From Pseudoluteimonas sp047602125 (lineage in GTDB: Bacteria > Pseudomonadota > Gammaproteobacteria > Xanthomonadales > Xanthomonadaceae), in the NCBI GenBank assembly GCA_047602125.1, contig JASGIB010000001.1, positions 1,612,001-1,676,000 of the forward strand: DNA of 64,000 bases, given 5' to 3'. Shown here piece after piece: positions 34,021-43,168 of the stretch. The notes under the pieces were generated by a model. The model worked only from the letters and a program-made list of their open reading frames with translations. It was not told the origin of the DNA and made no database searches. Numbering within the stretch: the first letter of the stretch is position 1; each line of letters starts with the position of its first letter. The position numbers and the translations under genes were made by a program.

Positions 34021-35236
34021 ATGCCCGATACCCCGCAAGCCGCCCTCGACCTCATCGCCCGCGGCGCCGACGAACTGCTCAAGCGCGAGGAACTGGAAGT
34101 GCGCCTCGGGCTCGGCCGCCCGCTGCGGATCAAGGCCGGCTTCGACCCGACCGCGCCGGACCTGCATCTCGGCCACACGGTGCTGCTGAACAAGATGCGG
34201 CAGTTCCAGGACCTCGGCCACCAGGTGATCTTCCTGATCGGCGACTTCACCGGGATGATCGGCGACCCGACCGGCAAGAACGCCACCCGCAAGCCGTTGA
34301 CCCGCGAGGACGTCGAGGCGAACGCCAGGACCTACGCCGACCAGGTGTTCAAGGTGCTCGACCGCGAACGCACCGAAGTGCGCTTCAACAGCGAATGGTT
34401 CGGCGCGATGACCGCCGCCGACATGATCCGGCTCGCCGCGCAGCACACCGTCGCGCGCATGCTCGAGCGCGACGACTTCGCCAAGCGCTACGCCGCGCAG
34501 CAGTCCATCGCCATCCACGAGTTCCTGTATCCGCTGGTGCAGGGCTACGACTCGGTCGCGCTCAAGGCCGACGTTCGAGCTCGGCGGCACCGACCAGAAG
34601 TTCAACCTGCTGATGGGCCGCGGCCTGCAGGAACACCACGGCCAGCCGCCGCAGATCGTGCTGACCATGCCGCTGCTGGAAGGCCTGGACGGCGTCCACA
34701 AGATGTCGAAGTCTCTGGGCAACTACATCGGCATCGACGAGCCGGCGATCGACATCGTCACCAAGTCGATGAAGATCGGCGACGAACTGATGTGGCGCTG
34801 GATCGATTTGCTGAGTTTCGAGATCTCCATCGCCGAGGCGGCGAAGCTCAAGGCCGACATCGCCAGCGGCGCGCTCAACCCGCGCGACGTCAAGCTGCGC
34901 CTCGCGCGCGAACTGGCCGCGCGCTTCCACGGCGACGCGGAGGCGGAAAAGGCCGTCGCCGGCTGGCACGCCGCGGTGCGCGGCGAGGGCGATGTCTCGA
35001 ACCTACCGCTGCAGGAAGTGGCGGTGCCGGCAGAAGGCATCCGCATCGCCGGGCTGCTCACCGCCGCCGGCATCACCCCCAGCAATGGCGAAGCCAACCG
35101 CAAGCTCAAGGAGCGCGCGGTGCGCGTGGACGGCGAGGTGTTCGAGGACGCGCAACGCGTGTTCGCGCCCGGCTTCGAGGGCGTGGTCGCGGTCGGCAAG
35201 CGCAACTTCGCGCGGGTGAAGCTGGTCGCGGGTTAA
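34021..35236 (+). CDS. tyrS: Tyrosyl-tRNA synthetase, frameshifted near codon 186
   Basis: The frame from 34021 gives the catalytic N-terminal part with HIGH motif DLHLGHT, and is broken after VALKADV. A +1 shift continues ELGGTDQKFNLLMGRG, KMSKS motif HKMSKSLGN and a C-terminal S4 domain ending at TAA 35234-35236. Deleting one T at 34574/34575 (GACGTTCGAG to GACGTCGAG) restores 404 residues, the normal length of the TyrRS-II type. The split separates HIGH from KMSKS, so no fragment could be active. As tyrS is normally essential, the break is probably a sequence error, unless another tyrS exists. It ends overlapping the next, convergent gene by 4 bases. Confidence 0.88.
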
Positions 35237-36426
35237 TCCGACGGCGGGTTGCCCGTGATCAAGGCGCGTGCCCGCGGATCGTCCGGCAGCCAATCGGGTG
35301 GTGGTGGCCAACGATTTCGTTCGGTGGCCAACCCTTGCAACGTCGCGACTTCGCCTTGCGACCACATGCGCGTGGCATAGCCCTCCGGAACAGGCATGGC
35401 GGATGCCTGGCCCTGCAACCACCACAGGCGACGATATTGTTCCCGCAATTGCGCGAGGCGCGCCGGATCGTTCTCCAGTGCAAGCAGGCCGCGGGTCGCG
35501 ATGATCTGTTCGATCAGTGTGTCGCCTTTCGCGACCCTGGACAGTAGTGCGTTGCATTGTCGACGCTCATCGTCCGGCAACGGAACTGACTTGGGAATGC
35601 ACTGGATCAGGCCGGAAAACGATGGGGTTGCGATCGCGGCTTCAAGCGAGGAAGCCATGAAATCGATGCGATCGGCGTCCGTCGGCGTCCGTCCGACGTT
35701 TTGCCGCAATTCGGAAATCGACCGCGGTGTCCGGCAACTTTCGGGAACGGGCACCCGTGCCAGCAGCGGTCTTGAACGCAGGAAGACGATGCCCATGCGC
35801 GAATCGTAGATTTTCGCGTTCGCCGCGCGTTGGAGCGCGTGGGCGAAGCCCGCCTCGTCGTGATCGATTCGCGCGGCACGCATCGCAGCCATCCAGGCGG
35901 CAGCATTGTCCGGATCCACGGCCAGCAGGTGTCGGACTTCTGCATCGGAGTCACAGCTTGCGCCGCAGTAATCGAAAGCAAGCCATGCGAGTTCGACATC
36001 ATTCGGCCAACTCCTGCGCGCGGCCTGATACCCGCGCATCAGCGTGCCAGATATCCAGTCGTCTGGGCCCGCCGTGAGAGTATCGAGCAACAAACGGTCA
36101 ATGGCTTCATCTGCCGTATGTGCAGGATCGAGTTGTGCGCGATAGTCGCGCGTTGCAAACTTGTAATCCCGGTTGCAGGCCCGTCCGGCCGAATCACCTT
36201 CGTCATAGCTATCGGCCGTCTTGGTGGCGGCCTGTCTCGACGAGTTCGTGCGCATAACGCCAGATTCCAACGAGGCTGGCTGCGATGCGTTCGCAGTCAG
36301 CATTCGCGTCGGCTGCGTTTCTTTTCCGTGCAAATCAGGCCACCGCCACCACGCAATCAGCGCGAGCAGGCCCAGTGCAACGAGAACGGCCGCGATCCAT
36401 CGCGGCCGGTGATTCCGATTCGTCAT
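35233..36426 (-). CDS. Membrane-anchored protein of unknown function, TPR-like
   Basis: 397 residues. One N-terminal membrane helix (RWIAAVLVALGLLALIAWWRW) follows a short basic start. The rest is helical with TPR-like pairs, e.g. VELAWLAFDYCGASCDSDAEVRHLLAVDPDNAAAWMAAMRAA, and several cysteines. I recognise the type from Xanthomonadaceae hypothetical proteins but no function. It converges on tyrS with a 4-base overlap. Codon use is a little less GC-rich than average here. Confidence 0.65.
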   Translation of the reverse strand: MTNRNHRPRWIAAVLVALGLLALIAWWRWPDLHGKETQPTRMLTANASQPASLESGVMRTNSSRQAATKTADSYDEGDSAGRACNRDYKFATRDYRAQLDPAHTADEAIDRLLLDTLTAGPDDWISGTLMRGYQAARRSWPNDVELAWLAFDYCGASCDSDAEVRHLLAVDPDNAAAWMAAMRAARIDHDEAGFAHALQRAANAKIYDSRMGIVFLRSRPLLARVPVPESCRTPRSISELRQNVGRTPTDADRIDFMASSLEAAIATPSFSGLIQCIPKSVPLPDDERRQCNALLSRVAKGDTLIEQIIATRGLLALENDPARLAQLREQYRRLWWLQGQASAMPVPEGYATRMWSQGEVATLQGLATERNRWPPPPDWLPDDPRARALITGNPPSD

Positions 36427-36436
36427 GCGTGTCGCT

Positions 36437-36829
36437 TCAAACGACGTGCCGCGCCGCCGCGACCATCAGCCAGACGACGCACACGAACCCGCCCAGCCAC
36501 GACAGGCTGCGCAGCGGCGGTTTGTCGGCGAGATAGAAGATGGCGTGCAGGACGCGGAAGGCGACGAAGGCCAGCGACAGCCGCACCACCAGCGCCGGGT
36601 CGACGCCGGCGAGTTGCGCCATCAGCACGCCCGCCGCGAACGGCGCGAAGGCCTCGAATGCGTTGAGGTGCGCGGCGTTCGCGCGCTGCACGCGGTAGTT
36701 GCCGGATTGCTTGGCGATCCAGGCGCGCGGATTGCGGTTGTTGTAATCCGGGCCGCCGGCCTTGGCGATGAAGGTCAACGCGTACGGCAACAGCGCGGCG
36801 GCCAGGATGCACCAGTAGGCAATGGACAT
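36437..36829 (-). CDS. MAPEG family membrane protein
   Basis: 130 residues with four helices. The central RVQRANAAHLNAFEAFAPFAAGVLMAQ matches the MAPEG signature (RxxRAHxNxxE), found in eicosanoid/glutathione enzymes and many small bacterial membrane proteins. The substrate of bacterial members is unknown. It lies just downstream of a region toward the next minus-strand gene. Confidence 0.85.
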   Translation of the reverse strand: MSIAYWCILAAALLPYALTFIAKAGGPDYNNRNPRAWIAKQSGNYRVQRANAAHLNAFEAFAPFAAGVLMAQLAGVDPALVVRLSLAFVAFRVLHAIFYLADKPPLRSLSWLGGFVCVVWLMVAAARHVV

Positions 36830-36879
36830 GCGGTTTCCCCGTTGAGATGCGTTCGGACGGAAGCGTCAGCGCGGCGGCT

Positions 36880-37425
36880 TCAGGGCCAGAGCCACAGGAA
36901 GACGCCTGCGGTGGCGACGGCATAGATCAGCGCGTCGAGCAGGTCCTTGAGCGTCGCGCTCCAGGGCTTGCCCATCCAGATCGCCTCGCTGACCGCGCCG
37001 GCGCCATAGGCGAGCAGGGTCGCGAGCCCGGCGGTGTGCGCGGCGTGGTGGCCGGTCATCGAACCGACCGCCATGCACGCGGCGACGAAGGCCACGGCGA
37101 GGTTGAGCAGGAACCACTGCAGCAGCATCGGGCCGACCGACATCGCGCCGGGCCTGCGCAGGGTGAGTTTGCCGACCGGGCCTTCGCGGAACTTCGCCTT
37201 GGCTTCCTCGGTGTTGCAGTCCTTCCCGTCGACCATGTGCGGGATGACGTAGAGCCCGGGCGCTGCCTGGCCGGCGTTGATCGCGGCGCGCACGGCGTCT
37301 TCGTTCGCGAGCTTGCGATAGTCGCGGTTGTGCCACTTGAACAGCATGTGGATCAGGCTGCTGGCGACGAACACGGCGACAGCGGAGAGCAGGATCGGCA
37401 ACCAGAGATCGGCGAGCATGGCCAT
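36880..37425 (-). CDS. Small multi-helix membrane protein, conserved hypothetical
   Basis: 181 residues from the ATG giving MAMLADLWLPILLSAV, with GGGGGA 6 bases upstream. Four helices: one at the N terminus, then a soluble loop (LFKWHNRDYRKLANEDAVRAAI, GKDCNTEEAKAKF), and three near the C terminus. I know this pattern from Xanthomonadaceae proteins of unknown function. Confidence 0.6.
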   Translation of the reverse strand: MAMLADLWLPILLSAVAVFVASSLIHMLFKWHNRDYRKLANEDAVRAAINAGQAAPGLYVIPHMVDGKDCNTEEAKAKFREGPVGKLTLRRPGAMSVGPMLLQWFLLNLAVAFVAACMAVGSMTGHHAAHTAGLATLLAYGAGAVSEAIWMGKPWSATLKDLLDALIYAVATAGVFLWLWP

Positions 37426-37479
37426 TGGTACGTCCCCCTTGCGCGGATGGTGGCGGCAGCCTACTCCGAATTCGGAACG

Positions 37480-37512
37480 CTTCCCCTCTCCCCGCGGACG
37501 GGGAGAGGGAAG
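37480..37512. repeat. Inverted repeat CTTCCCCTCTCCCCG/CGGGGAGAGGGAAG
   Basis: Two arms of about 14 bases with a CGGA loop form a strong hairpin just after the M28 peptidase gene. This CCCTCTCCCC-type repeat is common between genes in this family and may act as a terminator. Confidence 0.65.
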
Positions 37513-37517
37513 TGCGC

Positions 37518-39239
37518 TCACTTCGCCGGCGCGGGCGCCTTGGCCGCCATCATCCTGTCGCGGGCGGCGCGGAACGGGTTGGTCTTGTACCAGTTCGGCC
37601 ACGCATCGTTGTTGGCGAGCTGTTCGCCCACGCCATAGACCGAATCCAGCACGGCGAGGATGCCATCGAGCTTCCAAGTCGCCGCGTCGTACTGGTCGCC
37701 GGGCTTGTGGTAGCGGTTGTCGTTGTAGTCCTTGCCCGCGGCTTCGCCCGCGGCGGTGCCGCCGTCGACCAGGTCCTCGCCCCCATCCACGTACAGCGCC
37801 GGCACGCCGGCCTTGGCGAAGTTGAAATGGTCGGAGCGGAAGTAGGAACCGGCTTCCGGATGCGATTCGGGGTGCATGGTCATGCCCTGCTTCAGCGCGA
37901 TCGGCTTGAGGATGTCCTCGAGTTCCGAACTGCCCATGCCGACGACGGTGATGTCGCGGCTCTTGCCGATCGGCGAGAGCGCATCGAGGTTGATCACCGC
38001 GACGGTCTTGTCCAGCGGCACGACCGGATGGGCGACGTAGTACTGCGAGCCGAGCAGGCCCGATTCCTCCAGCGTCACCGCGACGAACACCACCGAGCGC
38101 TTCGGCGCCGTCGGCGCACCGGCGAACTTGCCGGCGATCTCGAGGATGCCGGCCACGCCGGTGCCGTTGTCGACCGCGCCGTTGTAGATGTTGTCGCCGG
38201 TTTCGCCGTCGTGCTTGCCGAGGTGGTCCCAGTGCGCCATGTACAGCACCGCCTCGTCGGGCCGTTCGCTGCCGGGCAGGATGCCGACGACGTTGCGCGA
38301 CTGCTTGTCGACGGTGGTGCTCTTGAGGTCGAGCGAGAGCGTGGCGTTCATCGGCACCGGCTTGAAGCCGCGCTTGTTCGCGGCGACGCGCAGCTTGTCG
38401 AGGTCGAGGCCGGCGTCGGCGAACAGCGACTTGGCCTGCTCGCCGGTGATCCAGCCCTGCGCCGGCACGCGCGGGTTCGGGTCGTCCTTCGCCGGCAGGT
38501 CGTATTGCGCGCCCGACCAGGAATTGCGCACCACGTCCCAGCCGTAGGACGCGCCTTCGGTGTCGTGGATGATGATCGCAGCGGCGGCGCCCTGGCGCGC
38601 GGCTTCCTCGAACTTGTAGGTCCAGCGCCCGTAATAGGTCATGCGCTTGCCTTCGAACAGGCTTTCGTCGTGCACGTGGAAGCCGGGGTCGTTAACCAGC
38701 ATGACCACGGTCTTGCCCTTCACGTCGAGGCCGGCGTAGTCGTTCCAGTGCTGCTCGGGCGCGTCCACGCCGTAGCCGACGAACACCAGCGGGCTGTCCT
38801 TGATGTCGATCGCGGTCTTGCCGGTGGTGGTGCCGATCACCATGTCGTCGCCGAACTTCAGCACGCGCGGCTTGCCGTTCACGGTGAGGTTGAGCGTGGT
38901 GTCCGGGTCGGCGGTGGTTTCCACCATCGGCACGGTCTGGAACCAGTCGCCGTTGTTGCCGGGCTTGAGGCCCATGCGCTGCATCTGCGCCTTGATGTAT
39001 TCGACCGTCTTGTCCTCGCCGGGCGTGCCGGGGCCACGGCCCTCGAACGCATCCGAGGCCAGGGTCTTGTCGAGTTCGGCGAAGTCGGCGGCGTTGATGT
39101 CGGGCGAGAACGCGTATGCGGTCGCGGTCGTCGCGGGTTGCGGCGCGGGCGCGCCGGCTTCGGGCGCCGGTGCCTGGCGCTGGCATGCCGCCAACGTCAG
39201 CGCGGCCAGCGCGGCGCACAGGGGAATACTGTGGTGCAT
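37518..39239 (-). CDS. M28 family metallopeptidase, lipoprotein
   Basis: 573 residues. The signal ends in a lipobox (LTLAAC, Cys19), so it is probably lipid-anchored. A PA domain insert (about 130-250) precedes the M28 zinc core: AHWDHLG, GAVDNGTGVA, the catalytic LEESGLLGS, INLDAL and SDHFNFAKAG. Such enzymes remove N-terminal residues from peptides outside the cytoplasm, as in the Vibrio and Xanthomonas aminopeptidases. The zinc residues are all present. Confidence 0.92.
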   Translation of the reverse strand: MHHSIPLCAALAALTLAACQRQAPAPEAGAPAPQPATTATAYAFSPDINAADFAELDKTLASDAFEGRGPGTPGEDKTVEYIKAQMQRMGLKPGNNGDWFQTVPMVETTADPDTTLNLTVNGKPRVLKFGDDMVIGTTTGKTAIDIKDSPLVFVGYGVDAPEQHWNDYAGLDVKGKTVVMLVNDPGFHVHDESLFEGKRMTYYGRWTYKFEEAARQGAAAAIIIHDTEGASYGWDVVRNSWSGAQYDLPAKDDPNPRVPAQGWITGEQAKSLFADAGLDLDKLRVAANKRGFKPVPMNATLSLDLKSTTVDKQSRNVVGILPGSERPDEAVLYMAHWDHLGKHDGETGDNIYNGAVDNGTGVAGILEIAGKFAGAPTAPKRSVVFVAVTLEESGLLGSQYYVAHPVVPLDKTVAVINLDALSPIGKSRDITVVGMGSSELEDILKPIALKQGMTMHPESHPEAGSYFRSDHFNFAKAGVPALYVDGGEDLVDGGTAAGEAAGKDYNDNRYHKPGDQYDAATWKLDGILAVLDSVYGVGEQLANNDAWPNWYKTNPFRAARDRMMAAKAPAPAK

Positions 39240-39284
39240 GCGGGGCTCCTGTTGCAGGGAACCCCGGAGTCTACGCCGTACGCT

Positions 39285-39313
39285 CCCTCCCTTGCGCGTA
39301 GCGCAGGGGAGGG
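39285..39313. repeat. CCCTCCC-type inverted repeat
   Basis: Arms CCCTCCCTTGCGC and GCGCAGGGGAGGG around GTA pair with one mismatch. It lies upstream of the M28 gene and has the same style as the repeats at 37480 and 39393. Confidence 0.55.
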
Positions 39314-39392
39314 CTGGGGAGGGGTGCTGTTGCTGTTGATTCGCGCAGAAATCCGAATCAACGCAAGCGGGGTCGAAAGCACCCCACCCTGA

Positions 39393-39423
39393 CCCTCCCC
39401 TTCGCCTTCGGCGAAAGGGAGGG
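39393..39423. repeat. CCCTCCCC-type inverted repeat
   Basis: Arms CCCTCCCCTTCGCC and GGCGAAAGGGAGGG around TTC pair with one mismatch, just after the TVNGSI-repeat gene. Together with 39285-39313 it brackets a non-coding stretch of about 80 bases. Confidence 0.55.
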
Positions 39424-39434
39424 AATCAAAGCGA

Positions 39435-40106
39435 TCAGTCCTGCGGCGCGGTCGGCGTGTCGAAGCGCACCGCGGTCGCGCCGGTGATCGGCCCGGTCTT
39501 CGCGGTCGAATGCACGTACAGCTTGACCTCGCGTTCGAACACCAGCGGGCCGTCGACCACCGCGTTCGGGCCGATGATGATGCGCGGCGGCCTGGACTTG
39601 CCGATGTGGAAGCCGAGGAAGTTGTTGTTCGATTTCTCGACCTTGATCCCGCCCTTCACGTGCGAACCGATGCCGACGGTGATGTCGCCGTTGACGGTCT
39701 CGATGCCGCCGCCGAGCTCGGTGCGGACCAGGCCGATGGCGCCGTTCACCGTGCTCACGCCCTTGGCGACGCGGCTGCCGTGGTCGAGGAAAATGCTGCC
39801 ATTGACGGTTTCCACGCCGCCGTCCACGACCAGGCCGCCGCCGGCGCGGATGCTGCCGTTCACGGTTTCCAGCGCGCCGGTGTGGGCGCCGTCGTCGAGA
39901 TGGATGCTGCCGTTGACGGTGCTGGCGTCGCCGGTGGTGGCGTTCGCGCCGATGCGGATGCTGCCGTTCACGGTATCGAGGTCGCCGGCCTGCCGGGTGG
40001 CGTCGATGCTGATGCTGCCGTTGACCTTGTCGATGTCGCCATCGCCGGCGAAGGCGGGCGTGGCGGCGGCGAGGAGGAGGCACAGGGCGAGGCGGGTGCG
40101 GATCAT
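39435..40106 (-). CDS. Exported protein with TVNGSI repeats (predicted beta-solenoid)
   Basis: 223 residues from the ATG giving MIRTRLALCLLLAAATPAFAG, a clear signal peptide. The mature part contains seven repeats of about 18-19 residues built on xTVNGSIxx: DKVNGSIS, DTVNGSIR, STVNGSIH, ETVNGSIR, ETVNGSIF, STVNGAIG, ETVNGDIT. A DUF4097/bactofilin-like tail follows (RIIIGPNAVVDGPLVFEREVKLYV). Regular short strands suggest a right-handed beta-solenoid in the periplasm or on the surface. Function unknown. Confidence 0.75.
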   Translation of the reverse strand: MIRTRLALCLLLAAATPAFAGDGDIDKVNGSISIDATRQAGDLDTVNGSIRIGANATTGDASTVNGSIHLDDGAHTGALETVNGSIRAGGGLVVDGGVETVNGSIFLDHGSRVAKGVSTVNGAIGLVRTELGGGIETVNGDITVGIGSHVKGGIKVEKSNNNFLGFHIGKSRPPRIIIGPNAVVDGPLVFEREVKLYVHSTAKTGPITGATAVRFDTPTAPQD

Positions 40107-40247
40107 GGCGGGCTCACGTGGGGACTCGATGGACAGGATGCGGCGAAGGGGCGATCGGTTTAAGCCGATCGCGTCGATGCCGACGACCGGCATTCTGCGC
40201 CACGCGGCTACAATCCTCAGCCGTCAACGGTCACCGGGACTTTCGTC

Positions 40248-41789
40248 GTGGTCGCATCCCGCCCCAAGCCTGTCGTGCTGCTGATCCTGGACGGCTGGGG
40301 CCACCGCGAGGATCCCGCCGACAACGCGATCGCCCAGGCCGAACTGCCGCACTGGCGCCAGCTCTTGGCCGAATGCCCGCACACGCTGGTGCACACCGAG
40401 GGCCGCCATGTCGGCCTGCCGGACGGGCAGATGGGCAACTCCGAAGTCGGGCACATGAACCTCGGCGCCGGGCGCATCGTCTACCAGGACCTGACCCGGA
40501 TCGATGCGGCGATCGAGGACGGCAGCTTCTTCGCCAACGCCGAGTTGCGCGCGGCCTGCGCCGCGGCGCGCGATGGCGGGCGCAGCCTGCACCTGTTCGG
40601 GTTGTTGTCGCCCGGCGGCGTGCACAGCCACGAATCGCATCTGTTCGCGATGCTCGAACTCGCCCGCCGCGAACGCGTGCCGCAGGTCGCGGTGCACGCC
40701 TTCCTCGACGGCCGCGACATGCCGCCGAAATCCGCGGAACCGAGCCTGCGCGCGCTGGAATCGGCTTGCCACGCGGCGGGCAACGCGTCCATCGCCACGG
40801 TCTGCGGGCGTTACTACGCGATGGATCGCGACCATCGCTGGGATCGCGTGCGCCGCGCCTGGGACGCGATGGTCGATGCGCGCAGCGAACTGCACGCGCC
40901 CGACGCGGCCACGGCGCTGGAAGAGGCCTATACGCGCGGCGAAACCGACGAGTTCGTGCTGCCGACGGTGATCGGCGACGGCGCGCGGATCGAGGACGGC
41001 GACGCGGTGGTGTTCATGAACTTCCGCGCCGACCGCGCGCGCCAGCTCACCGCGGCCTTCGTCGATCCCGCCTTCGACGGTTTCGAGGCGCGGCGTCCGC
41101 AACTGTCGCGCTTCGTCTGCCTGACCGAATACGACGCGAAACTGCCGGCGCCGGTGGCGTTCGCGCCCGACGACCTGCACGACACCCTGGGCGAACTGGT
41201 GTCGGCGCGGGGCATGACCCAGCTGCGCATCGCCGAAACCGAGAAGTACGCGCACGTCACCTTCTTCTTCGGCGGCGGGCGCGAGGCGCCGTATCCGGGC
41301 GAGGAACGCATCCTGGTGCCGAGCCCGAAAGTCGCGACCTACGACCTGCAGCCGGAAATGAGCGTCGCCGAAGTCACCGAAAAACTGGTCGAGGCGATCC
41401 GCGCGCAGCGTTTCGACCTCGTCGTCTGCAACCTCGCCAATCCGGACATGGTCGGCCACACCGGCGACCTCGGTGCCGCGGTGCGCGCGGCCGAGGCGGT
41501 GGATGCGGCGATCGGCGACATCGTCGCCGCGGTGCGCGCGGTGCATGGCGCGCTGGTGATCACCGCCGACCACGGCAACCTCGAGATGATGCGCGATCCC
41601 GCCACCGGCCAGCCGCATACCGCGCATACGGTCGGCCCGGTGCCGCTGGTCTACGTCGGCGAACGCGAGGGCGTGCGCCTGCGCGGCGGCGGCGCCCTGC
41701 GCGACGTCGCGCCGACCTTGCTCGACCTGATGCAGCTGCCGGCACCGGCGGCGATGACCGGGCGCAGCCTGTTCGCGGGCGCCGGATGA
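40248..41789 (+). CDS. gpmI: 2,3-bisphosphoglycerate-independent phosphoglycerate mutase
   Basis: 513 residues. The N-terminal LLILDGWG, the catalytic Ser in DGQMGNSEVGHMN (Ser65), GGVHSHESH, DGRDMPP and the C-terminal metal motif ITADHGNLE are those of the Mn-dependent iPGM. It interconverts 3- and 2-phosphoglycerate. The start is a GTG (GTGGTCGCATCC). A TACAAT box lies 34 bases upstream. It heads the gpmI-envC-ctpA block and overlaps envC by ATGA. Confidence 0.96.
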   Translation: MVASRPKPVVLLILDGWGHREDPADNAIAQAELPHWRQLLAECPHTLVHTEGRHVGLPDGQMGNSEVGHMNLGAGRIVYQDLTRIDAAIEDGSFFANAELRAACAAARDGGRSLHLFGLLSPGGVHSHESHLFAMLELARRERVPQVAVHAFLDGRDMPPKSAEPSLRALESACHAAGNASIATVCGRYYAMDRDHRWDRVRRAWDAMVDARSELHAPDAATALEEAYTRGETDEFVLPTVIGDGARIEDGDAVVFMNFRADRARQLTAAFVDPAFDGFEARRPQLSRFVCLTEYDAKLPAPVAFAPDDLHDTLGELVSARGMTQLRIAETEKYAHVTFFFGGGREAPYPGEERILVPSPKVATYDLQPEMSVAEVTEKLVEAIRAQRFDLVVCNLANPDMVGHTGDLGAAVRAAEAVDAAIGDIVAAVRAVHGALVITADHGNLEMMRDPATGQPHTAHTVGPVPLVYVGEREGVRLRGGGALRDVAPTLLDLMQLPAPAAMTGRSLFAGAG

Positions 41790-43015
41790 TCGCGATGCGC
41801 GCGCTCGCATCCGGTATCGTTTTCGTCGCGCTGCTCGCCGGCAGCGGCGCGCAGGCGCAGGACACCGGCGATGCCCAGCGCAAGCTGGAGAAGGTGAAGC
41901 GCGAACTGAAGGACGTCTCCGCGCAACGCCGCCACACCGAGGGCCAGCGCGGCGACGCGACCCGCGCGCTGCGCGCTGCCGACGAACAGGTCGGGCGTTC
42001 GGCCCGCGAACTGAAGGACACCGAGGCGCGGATCGCCAAGGGCGAAGCCGAGCTCGCCGCCCTGCAGGCGCGGAGGACGGCGTTGCAATCCTCGCTCGAG
42101 CAGCGCCGCGGCGAACTCGCGACCCTGCTGCGCGCGGCGTACACGGTCGGCGATGCCGCGCCGCTGAAACTGATGCTGTCCCAGGACAGCGTCGCCGACG
42201 CCAACCGCCTGCTCGCCTACCACCGTTACCTGCAGCGCGAGCGGGTGCAGAAGATCGCCGCGGTGACCGCCGAACTCGCCGAAGTGCAACGGGTCGAGGC
42301 GCAGATCGTCGCGACCCGCCGCGACCTCGATACCGCGCACGGACGCCAGGCGGCGCAACTCGCGCAGGTCACCCGCGACCGCAGCGATCGTTCGGCGCTG
42401 GTCGCGCAACTCGACAAGAAGGTGCAGGACCAGCGCGGTCGCGAACAGGCGCTGGGGCGCGACGCCAAGGCGCTGGAGAACGTGCTCGCGCAATTGCGCG
42501 CCGCCGCCGCGCGCGCCGAACGCGAACGCCGCGAGGCCGCGGCACGCGCCGCGCGCGAAGCCGAGGCGGCGAAGCGCGAAGGCAAGCCGGCCCCGCCGCC
42601 GCCCAAGCCCTACGCCAACGCCGCGCCGATCCAGGTCGGCGGCCTCGGCTGGCCGCTGTCGGGCAGCCTGATCGCGCGCTTCGGCGGCACCTTGCCCGAT
42701 GGCCGGCGCAGTTCCGGACTGCTCATCGCCGCACCGGCCGGCACGCCGGTACGCGCGGTCGCCGACGGTCGCGTGGTCTTCGCCGAATGGATGTCCGGCT
42801 ACGGCCTGATCTGCATCGTCGACCACGGCAACGGCAGCATGAGCCTGTACGCCTACAACGACGCGCTGCTGCGCGACGTCGGCGACGACGTGCACCGCGG
42901 CGACCCGGTCGCCAGCGTCGGCAATTCCGGCGGGCAGGGGCGGCCGGCGCTGTATTTCGAACTGCGCCGCAACGGCAGCCCGGTCGATCCGGCGGCGTGG
43001 CTGCGCGCGCATTGA
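41786..43015 (+). CDS. envC: EnvC-type murein hydrolase activator
   Basis: 409 residues. A signal peptide (cut after AGSGAQA) leads to a long coiled coil (about 30-270) and a C-terminal degenerate LytM domain: the zinc ligands are lost (SSGLLIAAPAG where active M23 enzymes have HxGxD, and PALYFEL for HLHFE). This is the EnvC pattern, which activates division amidases rather than cutting peptidoglycan itself. It is coupled to gpmI by ATGA, an arrangement widely conserved in gammaproteobacteria. Confidence 0.9.
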   Translation: MIAMRALASGIVFVALLAGSGAQAQDTGDAQRKLEKVKRELKDVSAQRRHTEGQRGDATRALRAADEQVGRSARELKDTEARIAKGEAELAALQARRTALQSSLEQRRGELATLLRAAYTVGDAAPLKLMLSQDSVADANRLLAYHRYLQRERVQKIAAVTAELAEVQRVEAQIVATRRDLDTAHGRQAAQLAQVTRDRSDRSALVAQLDKKVQDQRGREQALGRDAKALENVLAQLRAAAARAERERREAAARAAREAEAAKREGKPAPPPPKPYANAAPIQVGGLGWPLSGSLIARFGGTLPDGRRSSGLLIAAPAGTPVRAVADGRVVFAEWMSGYGLICIVDHGNGSMSLYAYNDALLRDVGDDVHRGDPVASVGNSGGQGRPALYFELRRNGSPVDPAAWLRAH

Positions 43016-43025
43016 TCCCGTTTTT

Positions 43026-43093
43026 GTAGGAGCGGCTTATAGCCGCGACTGAATGAACGCGAGTGCCGATCGCGGCTGTAAGCCGCTCCCACA
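43026..43093. repeat. Inverted pair of GTAGGAGCGGC REP elements
   Basis: A REP unit GTAGGAGCGGCTTATAGCCG (43026 on) is followed after 18 bases by a near-identical inverted copy ending in CCGCTCCCAC at 43093. Each forms its own hairpin. The GTAG end marks RAYT-type REPs. The pair separates envC from ctpA and may limit read-through between them. Confidence 0.85.
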
Positions 43094-43168
43094 GTCATAA
43101 TCGCCGGAACCCCCGCTTCCGGCCGCGGTCGGAATAGCGGAACAGCGGCGTTTTCCCCCGGAGTGTCC

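Noticed and set aside
41786..43015. EnvC as an active M23 endopeptidase
   Set aside because: The zinc ligands are replaced (SSGLLIAAP and PALYFEL), so it fits an activator rather than an enzyme.
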